In this document: positions 1 to 10,406 of the stretch, in pieces | Numbering within the stretch: the first letter of the stretch is position 1 | Layout of the letters: each line of letters begins with the position of its first letter | From: Gonium pectorale | Taxonomy: Eukaryota; Chlorophyta; Chlorophyceae; Chlamydomonadales; Volvocaceae | Direction: 5' to 3' | Length of the DNA stretch: 24,175 nt | NCBI GenBank assembly: GCA_001584585.1 | Contig: LSYV01000061.1 | Span: 612,538 to 636,712 of the forward strand | Notes under the pieces: generated by a model | Seen by the model: only the letters and a program-made list of their open reading frames with translations | Told to the model about the DNA's origin: nothing | The model's database searches: none | Position numbers and translations under genes: made by a program

Positions 1-312
1 CGGCAGCACCGCACTGCATGTTGTTGGGAACGACCCCTACCCCCCGCCAGCTTTAGACTACTACCTTTACTCGGTTTCCGCATCATCCCCCGCCAGCCCT
101 GCCGGAAGCTGCCTGGCAAAGGGCGGGGCAGAGCGGGGCCGTGTACGAAAAATGGTCATGGTGTATACTTCGACGGGATTAATGACTCGCGGGGCACGCG
201 TGGAAACGGGTACGAGGGGCGGTTGTGGAAGTCTATGTGTATGATAACGCTGTGGGAGCATGTGGCGATATCCTGTCGTCCTTGAGCTGTACGCGCAGAG
301 TACGCGCGCATA

Positions 313-397
313 CGTACGGCAGTTGAACGGCTTTCATGTTGCTTCTGCGTGATTCAACTGTTGCCTCGACAAGGGTCGGGAGCTTTGCGCTCGCTTC
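313..397 (-). repeat. Dispersed repeat family, left-part copy 1
   Basis: This 85-bp stretch aligns over its whole length with 1338-1422 at roughly 70-75 percent identity by eye. Both start at CGTACGGCA and share GGCTTTCA, GCTGTTGCC or ACTGTTGCC, and TTTGCGCT. Read on the minus strand, both encode a related peptide in the same frame (…MKAVQLPY versus …VKAIKLPY). The right half of the element, present next to the second copy (1201-1331), is absent here, so this is a partial copy. Confidence 0.5.
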
Positions 398-1200
398 ACG
401 GAGTGGTCTGTGATTCACGTCACTGTCACGCCATACCATACCATATCGTGGGCCAACGGCTTAAGTCCCCAGCCTGCATGCGTTCACGTGTCATAGTCGA
501 TGCGTCGTAGTTGGTAATGTTACCAGTTAACCGCTGGTTAAGCATCGGACGGTTGGAGTTGGTGGGTTCCGGAGGTGTGTGAGGGCCACCCTGGAGCCCA
601 GATTGCCCAATCATGTCGTCGATGCTTAAGAGAGCCACGGCGTGGGTCGCACGCTGTCTTTTGGCTCTTGAAGGAACTCATTGTGAGCGAGTACAACAGC
701 CCACTTCTGCAGCGGAGTGTGTAACGTTGAGACGCGTATGTTGCTTGTGATCCGAGACCCACACAGAGTGTCACTGCTCTCCGTCAAGGCACGCACGCAC
801 GGACACGTAGGCTGGCGTCAGCACTGAGTGTTGCAGCGGTCAGCACTTGCAACCTTGGCGTGCCCCGAGCGGAACCGTTTATCCTTGGGGCACCGACTGG
901 GCTCGCCCTCGTGATTGATCGTTACTGCGTGGAGTTGAGAAGCCGGCAAACCTTAACGCGAGCGTAAGCGTCTGGCAATGCAAGCGTCTGACGTTCCGAC
1001 GGTTTTGATGAGCCGCCGGCAAACTTGGGAGCCAGGGTGTGAGGCCGGGAAGGGCAGGTGTGGAGAAAAACACGCGGCAATCTCATACGGATTACCGGCT
1101 CCCCCAGAGAGGGGTTGCAGGCCACACGAGCCGATTGGCTCCCGACGCGCCATAGCAGAGAGGGGACGCGGCAATCTCATGCCCTCCGTGCGTGCAGTGT

Positions 1201-1331
1201 AAAAAAAAGAGAAATCTGCAGAGAAAGAGGGAGCCCGCCTCTACGGTCATACACGCCCGAAGGCAGACGTTTCCAATAGGGCGGCCGGGTACAGAGCAAG
1301 GCATGTGACGTTCGTCCCGCCCCCCAAAGAC
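1201..1331 (-). repeat. Dispersed repeat family, splice-motif end, copy A
   Basis: This is a roughly 130-bp unit repeated in inverted orientation at 23398-23525 at over 90 percent identity by eye. Partial copies lie at 13327-13401 and 12848-12915. Read on the minus strand it runs from GTCTTTGGGGGGCGGG through GGGCGTGTATGACCGTAGAG to a pyrimidine tract, TGCAG, and a T-run. It is directly followed on its other side by the 1338-1422 unit, so the two together (1201-1422) look like one longer element. The minus-strand frame is open across both. Confidence 0.65.
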
Positions 1332-1337
1332 GGGACG

Positions 1338-1422
1338 CGTACGGCAACTTAATGGCTTTCACGTTCCTGTTGCACACTTCAGCTGTTGCCTTGATAGGGA
1401 TTGAGAGGTTTGCGCTTGGCAT
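1338..1422 (-). repeat. Dispersed repeat family, left-part copy 2
   Basis: This is the second copy of the unit at 313-397, about 70-75 percent identical. It abuts the splice-motif repeat at 1201-1331, so 1201-1422 is probably a single element of at least 220 bp. The minus-strand reading frame continues from this unit into the next without a stop. Confidence 0.5.
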
Positions 1423-2655
1423 GGGCTGTGCTTTGGGCTAACCCAGTTTTCAGTGGGAGATCCCTTTGATATGGGGATCTTAAGGCCATCCAGGTGTGCT
1501 GGCCGGCGGTGGGTGTGTGTGGTGTGGAGGGCACGGAGCACCAGCTGGGGTGGGCTGGGGTAGGCGCTACAGGGCCGGGTGCAGCCGCCGCCGGTACAGT
1601 TGCCTGTTCTGTCTGGTCTCACTGGCCTCGGGCTAGGGGGCGTGTTTTCTTTGGACATGGCTTCGTTGTCCTCCACAGTTGCGTTCCTCCGCGCTGTACG
1701 TACAACATTCGGGGTTGCTACGACGTTTAGCTATGCAGTGAGCTTCACGCCGGGCGCAAGCTCGGTGCATGGGCGCGCCGTACAGCAGCGCGCTGGCCAG
1801 CGCCTGTGCCGTTGTGACCTCAGTTGATTGTGCGAGTTTATTAGGATGTTCGCGGTTACGCCATGCGGCCATGGGAACGTGCTGGCCGGCCTTGCCAACC
1901 GTTGCCATGGCCACGGGTTAGTACCGACTAGACAGCCCTGGAAGTTGGATCTTCCGTTTAGCCAGCATGTTGCGCCCATGCGGCCACCAGGAATGAAAAC
2001 GAGTGCTGTATGTGTGTTCCTGAGCTTGGCAGACGTGCCATCGTACATAGTACACATACACTCAGGCCGCCCACGCTCCCAGGTGTTAGTTCTCTGCCAG
2101 AGCATAAACTCCGCATTGAGTTGAATGTGTCAAAGTGATAAATATACGGCTCAGCCAAAACTGCCGTGGCCGCTGATGTTTCGTCGAAACCGAGGCCGCT
2201 GCATCTTGGGACTCCGGCCGTTGAGGGCAAAACGGCACGTGCTCCGTGTGCACACGCGCGACCGGTTCCAGGAGCGCGGCTGCCGTGCCCCTGGCGTACG
2301 CACTCCATGGATGAAGGTTTTTGGCCTAAAGGGAGCCCGGTCCGCCACCGAGATCCTCGGCGGGGCAGCCTGCTTCCTGGCGAATGCTGCATCGCTCTAA
2401 CCCGCGGGTCGCAAGCGTGCCCGATTCTCGCTCTAAGGCCGGAAGGCTGCCCGTTGCCACAGCTAAACAGGATTATCCATGACAAAAGCTGAACGGCACA
2501 CGCGGCACACGAGAGTGGCACCAGAAGGGGGCGGGTTGGCCCCTGTCTACCGACGTCCGAGGTACGGAAAGCAGCTGTCGGTGCGCTCCAGCCGCGGTCG
2601 CAAGCAGCAGGTGTCAGAAGGCTCACCTTCCCACCTATCTGCATCAAAAGCAATC

Positions 2656-5600
2656 ATGTTCAACCATTGTGCGGTCTGCGGGCGCGTGCTGCTGCTGGCC
2701 TTCCTAGCAACGGCGGGGTGCGGAACAAGGTTGGCGCGAGGTGCGGGCCGCGAGGGCGGAGGGACGTCGGGCACCGGCGTTGCGCTTCAGGCGGCGGGAG
2801 GGCAGGGCGCATGTGCGTGAAACCCAGCTACCGCGCGACGCCGCTGCGGATGGACAGCTCGCGCAGCACATCCGCCCGCTGCGGCACTCGCGACACCGCC
2901 ACCCCTGAGAGTCCACGGGCTGCTCGCCTCGTCTGCTCGCAATGCTGCCTGTCTGTCGCACTTGGAACGTACGCACCTCCCGCCGCCGCCCTGCCGCCCT
3001 CGCCCCTCGCCCCTCACCCCTGATGATCCACACACCTCCCGCAGCCGCCTTGCCCCCCTCGCCCCTCGCCCCTGATGATCCACACACCTCCCGCATGCAT
3101 GCAGGCGCCCCGGCCGCGGACGGGGGCGCCCCGGTGACGGCGGCCGCCGTGGCGGTGGCGAACCGCGACGTGGAGGGGTCGGTTGTGGTGGACGCCAACG
3201 ACCCGCCTTTCTACACCCAGAGCGCAGCCGACTGCCGCAACGCCTGCACCACCACGCAGGGCTGCAACCTGTGGACCTACTGCGCCGCAGTCGACGGCTG
3301 TCGCAGCGGGAACGACCCCTCGCCCGACGCACGAAAGTAGGTGCTTAAAGCACGGGGAATGTGGCCACGCTCGCAAGTTGACATAGGCGTGAAATGCCCG
3401 GGATTTACTTTCTGTGCAAAGGTTACAGGCGGAGAGGCAAGAAACGGCGCTGACAACGGGAGGGACAGGGAGGGACAACGGATTGGTGTGTGTGCCGTCA
3501 GCTGGCGGCGGACAGGCGAGCCAAAGCCACCACGCCCAGCACGCGGCACACCTTGCGGGCGTGGTCACTAGCCCGTACCCGTACGTGCGGAGCATGCCTG
3601 GGCCCCGAAGCGATGACACTCGCCATCCTCCCCTTGACCGCCCCGCCGCGTCCCGTCCTCCATCGGCGCCCGTCCGCCCTCCTCGCGCCGTGCGCGTCCC
3701 CCGCCGCCGTACCAGGTTCCGGCAGTGCTGGCTCAAGTACGACAAGCCCCCGAGCGGCGGTGGCCGCGGCGCGTGGCCCCGCGCGAAGAACGCGCGCGAC
3801 CAGTCGAGCGGCTGGCTGAGCGGCACCACGGAGAGGGGCGTCGCCGACGACGCGGGTCGCGACCATGGCTACTCTCGGTGCAGCTGCAAGGCCGACTACG
3901 TGAGGTCGGGGAGCCGGTTCAAGGTACGCGCGCGGGGGTGCGATCGTTGGGGGCGCTGGCGGGTGTGCGGCAGTGTGGGTCTTGTGGGGGTGGGGGACGG
4001 TGAAGGTGGGGGATGGTGGGGGTGGGAGACCGTGGGGGTGGGGACTGGTGGGGGTGGGGGACGGCTGGGAACGGTGGGGGGATGAGTGCGGCTTGCAGCG
4101 TTGCGGTGTATGATTTGGCGGGACGGCGTGGATAGGATGACACTTGGCGGGGGTGCGGGATAGGGGCGGGGCACCGCAGCGATGCACCCTTTTCGCGGTG
4201 ATTGAACGAGCCAGCTATGGGTGTGTATGGCGAAAGAATAGTTGAAGGAACAGAGATCCTGGACTATGGGCACCCTCGACTCCTGGAGGGGCGCCCGTAC
4301 GATGCGATGAAAGCTGGAGTTGGGTAGCAGCTGACGCTGCTTGCTCGACCGACAAGCTCCTTGCTTGCATCGGCCACTGCTGCCGCAGGGCGTGTGCTCG
4401 CCGTCGGACAACGGGTATGGTGCGTCGTGCCCCGTGGACACCGACTGCCAGAGCCCGCCCTCCGACAACAGCGACTCCTGCCCAACGCCCCAACGCTGCG
4501 CCGTGCTGCTGGACACGGACCTTGAGGGCAAGGTACGTGGGCCCTGCCCTACCGTACGGCGGCAAGCGTCGCATGTACGGAGCACGGTACGGGGTGTACG
4601 GCCACACCTGCCGACCGTTGGAAGGGTGGAGGCACTTGCGAGGCCGCTGACGCGGCGAGCCCACTCCTGCTGTTCGCCTGGGACCTTGCAGCAGCAGCCT
4701 GCGCGTCGGCTCTTGAGCCTCTAGCCCGCTACGTATGTAGGCTAACCGCTCAAAGGAGACAACAAACTGAAAGCGCGCTGGAATCGCGACTTTCGGAGCG
4801 CTCCATTGAGTTGCCGGCTTGAGTACGGTACCGGATGTTTTGTCAGGCCGACCGAAGGCCCGTAGAGGAAGATATCGTAGGGCCGGTCTGCGCGTCTCCT
4901 CTACCCGCCACACGCCTTGTACCCGGGCGCCCTGCTGGGAACGACGCACCTGCGGGCGTAAATGATGATACGAAGAGGTGGCTTTGGTATTTCTGTTATT
5001 CTCCCGTTGGCAACCAGCCGTGCTTCGACTGACACGGACCAACGTCGCCGCACACAGGCGCTCAACAACGGGGATTTCACCTACACGGACAGCCCGGAGG
5101 CGTGCTGCGCGCTCTGCGCCGGGAAGCAGGTGCGCAGCAGGTGCCCGTCTCTGGTGGTCAACCGAGAGGCCGAGGGCGGGAGGGGTCCCCCTGGCCGTGT
5201 GTCTGGAAGCGTGGCGGGGGCGCCCGTGAGAGCTCGCAGAGGGAAAGCCCTAAGGTAACACGGCTCGTGCCTGTTGGCGGCCTGCGTACCATGCGCTGGA
5301 ACCCGCTCAGCGTGACCACCGCCATGATCACTCGTGTCCTTTCCTCCTCCCTCGCGCCGCCCCACCCGCTGTCACCCGACACCGATCAACGCATGATGTC
5401 CCCCGCCTCAAGCCAGGCCTGCCGTTGCACGCGCATTCCCGCCCCGCCCCGTCCCGCCCCGCCCTGCCCGTATTTTTTTCCGTGCACAACCGCATATCGT
5501 ATGTGTCCCCGTGCTGCGTGCTGCGTGCCTGGCCTGCGCCTAGCATGGCCGGCGACGCACTCTCTGCTCCCTCTCATGCCCTTGGGGGGCCCCACTGGGG

Positions 5601-5957
5601 CATTGCCCTCCGCTCCTCACGCACCTGCTGCCCGCCCTGCCACCTGGCAATCCCGCACGCCCCGGCCCCAACCCTCAACCCTCTGTCAGCCGCATGCGCG
5701 TTCCTGCCTTGCTTGCCCCTCTCGTAATGAACCGGGAGCACGCCTGCGCACATACGGCGCCCATCCCCTCCCCGCCCCAGGGCTGCAATATTTGGACATG
5801 GTGCGGCAGCTCTCAGGGCTGCAACGGCGGCCAGCTGTTCCGCTTCCGCCAGTGCTGGCTCAAGGCGGGGGACCCCACCAGCCCGGCGCCCAAGGGCGGC
5901 TACGGCAGCGCCCCAGGCTGGCTGAGTGGCGTGCGCTTGGCGTGGCTGCCGGCTTAG
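2656..5957 (+). CDS. Secreted Cys-rich protein with two PAN/Apple-like modules (6 exons)
   Basis: Proposed exons are 2656-2740, 3105-3336, 3716-3923, 4389-4532, 5058-5129 and 5781-5957 (TAG), giving 305 residues. Every intron is GT...AG and all phases agree. The start MFNHCAVCGR is followed by a hydrophobic core (VLLLAFLATAG), a signal peptide, so the product is probably exported to the cell surface or wall. Module A (residues about 53-141) has DCRNAC, GCNLWTYC and, across the intron, FRQCWLK and SSGWLSG. Module B (about 224-297) repeats this as ACCALC, GCNIWTWC, FRFRQCWLK and APGWLSG. The segment between them (about 142-223) is Cys-rich (CSCKADY, GVCSPSD, CPVDTDC) and may be EGF-like. The modules resemble PAN/Apple-type domains, which bind proteins or glycans, but the exact family is inferred. 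Exon 1 rests on the signal peptide and a phase match. The 3' end is uncertain: a GTGCGC donor at 5931, right after GWLSG, could splice to further exons. Confidence 0.7.
2976..3095 (+). repeat. Tandem repeat in intron 1 of the Cys-rich gene
   Basis: CCTCCCGC recurs at 2976, 3035 and 3087, giving two full pyrimidine-rich units of about 59 and 52 bp. Each contains GCCCCTCGCCCCT and ends in CCCTGATGATCCACACA. The third, truncated unit runs into the 3' splice site GCATGCATGCAG at 3093-3104, so this repeat forms the polypyrimidine tract of the intron. The repeat is open in one frame, but it is best read as intron because the flanking exons join in phase without it. Confidence 0.65.
3968..4083 (+). 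repeat. G-rich low-complexity tract in intron 3
   Basis: This is a run of degenerate GGTGGGGGTGGGGGACGGT units inside the intron 3924-4388 of the Cys-rich gene. It contains many G-runs of three to five on the coding strand and could form G-quadruplexes in DNA or pre-mRNA. No fixed unit length is kept. Confidence 0.65.
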
Positions 5958-7373
5958 CCGTAGCGTACCTGCTTGCGGGGCTTTGGTATGTTGCGCATAC
6001 ATAGGGCCAGAGGTGAGGGGGCGAGATCTGGAGGGCCAGGGCAGGGCAGGGCAGCAGGGCGGGACATGGGCAGATGGTGGGCATGTGGTCGGATCGCCGC
6101 CGTCGTGTCGGTTGGGCCAGAGGTGCGAAGGACGTGCCGCCGTGCTTCCCGACGCCAAAGAGCGCCGCACGACGTACGCCTGACGTACCGTGCCGCCCTG
6201 TATGGTTGTGCGCCGGCGCCACGTGGGCGCCGACGTGGGTGTTGCACTGCATGGCATGGTGCCTCATGGTGCCAGCTTGCGACGCTGGGGATTTGGGCGC
6301 GCACTTAATTGGGCGGGCATGGTGGGGCCTGCAGCGCCGCACTGCTTGCATGCGGCTGGTTGGGCCCCAACCCGCGGGCCGAGTCCCACTGCTTTCTGGT
6401 TCTCTTTTTTGTTGCGTGGCAGAGGACAAAGGCAACGGGCTCACGTTGATGGACACGTTTGCCCCATACCGTATCGCCCGCTTTGTTACGTCGGCAGTGG
6501 GCATCACGCAGTGCCGTATACTGACTATTGCGCCGACTGGGAGCGAGGCGTTTGTAACGCCGTGTCGATGGGAAAGGCGGCGCGGCGCTGGCATGCAGCA
6601 GAACGGAAAGCTGCAACTGCATCACATGCAGACGTTTGACAGCTGTACCGGATTACTATATTCATCCCGGGGGGGGGGTGCAAGGGGCCTGGCGTTGGAG
6701 TCTTGCAGTGCACCCTGCAAGATTCAACATTGGTGCGCACCACTGGTATATTGCAAAGAAACCGGTAATGCAGCCCCTTTTACCACTGCCGCTAAGTGGA
6801 CCAACTTATTATGATTACACCATCAACTGACTATGCTCGCTGGCCTGCTGTTACCAGGTTCGTAGTCGGACATCCCAATGACAAAGGGGACGCAATCTGC
6901 CACCTGATCAAATGCATACATGATGTAGAGGCCTTTAATAATAAGCAACTATGCAGCGCCCTGCGCAAAGAATGTACGATAAGAAGGTACGACGGACCCC
7001 GGTACGCTGGCAGGGTCCTTGTATGATTAGGGCCAACGGTGGCAGTAATGTATACTCAAACACTTGAGGAATAATCCCAGCTAGAATCCTCTGCCCCTGA
7101 ACCCTGTTCCCCACACCCTGTTAGTCACACCCCTTTGCCTTGTCTTGGCCTCTGCACTTGCTTCTTGTGTATCCTCGGAAGCCAGCGACGAAGGCGAGTG
7201 GCAAGCGGAAGTACCTTTCCGACGCACCGCACAGTCACCGTGTTCATCTCAGCTTGCGAGCTTGATTAATCGATAAAGGATGCCCTTGTTATGCAGGTTT
7301 TGCTGTCGCTAGTGCTGTGGCGAGCCAGGTTTAGGAGTGCGTCAGCGCCCCGGCGTCTGTTCAAGGAACAGCG
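5958..7373. other. 3' UTR and intergenic stretch with AT-richer block
   Basis: This follows the TAG of the Cys-rich gene. A TGTAA at 6553-6557, the usual green-algal polyadenylation signal, could end a 3' UTR of about 600 nt. Between about 6600 and 7030 the base composition becomes clearly more AT-rich. Three short overlapping open frames appear there in different frames (ending near 6640, 6814-6830 and 7026), with protein-like but unrecognised sequence (for example AHHWYIAKKPVMQPLLPL, and CHLIKCIHDVEAFNNKQLC at about 6899-6955). They may be extra exons, a decayed insertion or chance. From 7030 to 7373 I see only the probable 5' UTR and promoter of the next gene, with no recognisable element. 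Confidence 0.4.
6393..6410 (+). repeat. Short T-rich motif shared with intron 1 of the membrane-protein gene
   Basis: The 18-mer TTTCTGGTTCTCTTTTTT occurs here and exactly again at 19470-19487. Related strings end the dispersed repeat copies (TTTCTCTTTTTT) and occur on the minus strand at 16385-16399. Here it sits ten bases before a possible 3' splice site at GTGGCAG. Confidence 0.45.
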
Positions 7374-10300
7374 ATGAACAACATGCTCCTTCGTGCGGAG
7401 TCGATTGCAGCCTCGCTTGAACCTCAGAATGCAGGCGAGCACTTGGGCCGCTACATAACCGGAGGTCTGAGCGCTGGAGCGCAGAGCCCAAGCTCGCCGG
7501 TTTCATCACGTGAAGAAGAGCTACGAACCATCTTCATCACTGGTTTCCCCATCGACGTCGCGGAGCGTGAGCTCCACAATCTGCTTTGGGCCGTAGAGGG
7601 CTACGAGGCGTCGCAAGTGAGTATTTCAGGCTGCAGCGCAGCGCATTGCTGCGGGCACAAACGGCTGTAAATGTGGGCACCTTCGTGTTAGTAATTTTTG
7701 AGTTCCTGCCTGCTCCCTGTTGTCGGCGCACCGCGTTATCTAACTCGCGACCCGGCCATAAGTCAGAACACTTTACGCCTCTCGGCTTGCGCGGCGGCTC
7801 AATTCTGTTGCGGGCCAGGGGGTTCGCGACCCCACTGCCACGCCACCGAACTGCCAGCGAGCGCGCCCATCCCCGCGTCTCAACCATTGCCTTCCATACA
7901 TTTGACCTTCACCTCCTGCACGGCGCCTCTATCGTCCTGCCAAGGCGGCGACCGCCTGCTCATGGCTAGCACTTTCGGTTCAGGGAGTTACCTCTGGGGG
8001 CCGCACGCCCTCAGTCCGAAAGGTGGTCCCACACTGCCGATACCACGGGGTGCTTTGTATCAAACCTCGAGCCGCAGCTGGTCGCTACTCACCAATAACA
8101 CCTTTCGCCTGGATAACACCTCGCGGCCCTTCATTGACCCCTCATGCTTGTGCTCATCTTGCCAGCCCCCACCCCAACCCCCATCTGCGCAGATGTACGC
8201 CGACGTCCCAATGCCGCACGGCTTTGTGCTCTTCAGCACGCCCGCCACCGCCCAGGCCGCCCTCCAACTCCTCAACGGCCGCCTCTTCGACACGGGCTGC
8301 TTCCTCCGCTGCGAGTGGGCGCGCGGCAACCTGTACGTCAAGGTGCGTCCCCCCCCCCTGCAAGCCCAAATACCAAGTGCCTGCCGCTGTGCTATAGAAG
8401 TATGCGTGCGCCTCATTGTGGGCCTAATTGTGCCTTGCCAAGACGCGGCTCTGGGAGGCTTTTTTAATTCAGGCGGCTGAGGCACGGACGAGTGGTTGTT
8501 ACCCACGGGCTCACCACCTCTCCTGCGTGAAGCCCTCGCCTGCATTCCCCGAGGATCTAACCGTCTAACCGCCCAACCTACCGGTCTGCCTGCCTGCCTG
8601 ACCGCCGACCGCAGGACGACGACCCGACCATTCGCCGCGCCAACTACCCGCTGCCAGCCCGCCAGCCGCGGGCCGACCCGCTGGCGGAGGCCCTGGCCGC
8701 CCTGTCCGTCCAGGTGCCCGCGTCTGGTGAGTCTGCCCGTTCCGGGCCTCCTCCCGCGGCCGCCTACCCTGGTCTGCTCCCCTAACTGCCTAGCTGTGCT
8801 TCGTGGATTGGCCAGCGTGGGTGTGCCAGCGTTTCGTTTGGGCGCGGCGCTGGGGTGCGCGGTCGCGCTTCGGTGGGATTTTGAGGTGCCAACGTCCGGG
8901 AACGCGTACCGTGACGCTGCGAACAGACTGGCGCCGTTGCGGTCGCCTCTGGGATGCCCCCCACCCCGACGGCGCATTGCCCGGCCCCGGCCCTCCGCCC
9001 CTTTTGCAGGCCCCGCAACCAACACCGACCTGGCCAGCGCGCTGATGGCGGCGCCGTACGACGCGCTGGGCTCGACGGCGGCGGCCGCCGCCGCCGCTGC
9101 CGCCGGCTCGGCGGGCGCCTCCGGCTCGGGCTCGGGCGCCGGCCTGGTGCCGCCGCTGGTCCGCGCCGCCCTGCTGGGCGCACAGCAGCTTGGGCTGGTC
9201 ATCCCGCCGGCGTTCCCGAACTTCGGAGTGAACCCCAACAAGAACGACAACCCGCCGTGCAGCACGCTCTTCATCGGTGGGTGGCGACGGTGCTCTGTCT
9301 GTCGGTGCTGGGGTCGGGCAGATTTTGTTACCGTGGGACCATTCCACCAAGTGAACACGATTCGGCCCGGCCCTTCCATGCGCGTGCTCTTGCCTCGGCA
9401 CTCCCACCCCACGGTCGGGCTTGCCATGTGCAGCTACGCTCTGTCTGTGTTGCCATGTGTCCTGCGCGCCCCACGACTGAGTGCTCCCCCGCCCCGCCGC
9501 GCCTCGCCCGCCCACCCGCCGCGCAACTGCTCCTGTCCGCCGCGATCCGCAGGCAACCTGTCTGAGAGCGTGAACGAGAAGGAGCTGCGCATGCTGTTTG
9601 CGAGCATCCCCGGCTTTCGCCAGATGAAGCTGGCGCAGGACCCTCGCGGGGTGAGTGGAGGCCGGGGGACCCCGTGTGTGCCGGGCCGGCCGGGTGCACG
9701 CCCGGGTGCCTTTCCCGACTGTGCTGCCTGACGCTGAGGTGCGTGTGGACTCCATGGGCTTCACAAACGCTGCGCCGAGTCTCACGCGGAGCGGGCGCGG
9801 TGCCGACCCGTGGGTCGTCCCGGCCTGGCCCAGACCGGCACCGGCGGTGTGGGGCCGCCGGTACCGTCACCACCCGTCCCTCGTGCACAGCCCATGCGCA
9901 GCCTGCGCAGCCCCCCCGCCCCGGCTCCCGACCCCCTCCCTCTCTCCTCGCGCCGCGGACGCCTCCCGCAGGTTATCTGCTTTGTCGAGTTCCGCGACCT
10001 GGAGAGCGCCGCCGCCGTGCACTCGGCGCTGCAAGGCGCGGTGGTCCCCTCGTCGACCCGCGGACCCATCCGCGTGCAGTACTCGCGCAATGAGTTTGGC
10101 AAGCGCTCCATGGCGCCGGCCCCGGCTGCGGTCCCGACCCAGCCCGGCTTCGCGAACGTCGGTGCTGCGGCCGCGGCGGCGGCCCCGTCGGCCCTGTCCT
10201 TCGGCGCCGCGCCGCTGGCGTTCCAGCAGCTGGCGCCTAGCCACCAGCTGTCGTCGCGGACCGCCGCCGCGCTGTCGGCGCTGGGCGTCAGCGGCAGCCT

Positions 10301-10406
10301 CCTGCCCGGCGGCTCCCTGGCGAGTGCCCTTGCTGGCGCCCGCACGACGGGCGAGCTGGCACCCTGGGTCGCAGCTCAGCTGCCCCAGCAGTACTTGCCG
10401 TTCTGA
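7374..10406 (+). CDS. WHI3/RBPMS-like RNA-binding protein, two RRM domains (6 exons)
   Basis: Exons are 7374-7616, 8193-8342, 8615-8726, 9010-9276, 9553-9650 and 9972-10406 (TGA), giving 434 residues. All introns are GT...AG, with donors GTGAGT, GTGCGT, GTGAGT, GTGGGT and GTGAGT, and phases 0,0,1,1,0. RRM1 (about residues 51-128) has RNP2-like TIFITGF and RNP1-like HGFVLFS, with the first intron falling at VEGYEASQ|MYADVP. RRM2 (about 253-331) has STLFIGNL and VICFVEF, and closes with GPIRVQYSRNEFGKR. The phrasing NPPCSTLFIGNL, CFVEF and IRVQYSRN matches the Whi3/Scw1 and plant RBPMS-like group, which bind mRNAs in the cytoplasm and set their location, stability or translation. Between the domains lie a poly-Ala run of nine (residues 192-200) and a Gly/Ser stretch. 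The tail is a disordered Ala/Pro/Leu-rich region. The neighbours give no clue to target mRNAs. Family call firm; cellular role inferred. Confidence 0.9.

Larger units (their letters stand above)
1..2655. other. Gene-poor left flank
   Basis: I see no supported gene here. Short open frames occur on both strands, but none shows a recognisable domain, a signal peptide or a splice pattern. The longest, on the minus strand at 1958-2653 (231 codons), has no recognisable motif and mixed, biased composition, so I treat it as chance. The stretch contains copies of dispersed repeats (313-397, 1201-1331, 1338-1422). It also has a 17-bp direct repeat, ACGCGGCAATCTCAT plus flanks, near 1073-1088 and 1167-1181. 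The promoter of the gene starting at 2656 must lie at the right end, but I recognise no TATA box or other element there. Confidence 0.6.

Noticed and set aside
1958..2653. 231-codon minus-strand open frame just upstream of the Cys-rich gene
   Set aside because: No motif, signal or splice structure; long frames arise easily at this GC content.
8060..9427. 455-codon minus-strand open frame across the two-RRM gene
   Set aside because: It lies antisense to well-supported RRM exons; its Arg/Ala/Gly-rich sequence is the mirror of GC-biased codons and has no domain.
8790..9785. 331-codon minus-strand open frame
   Set aside because: Antisense shadow of exons 4 and 5 of the two-RRM gene. It includes a VPRQEHAHG string echoing the 200-bp repeat peptide, but only about 30 bp of weak nucleotide similarity supports that, so I do not call a third copy.
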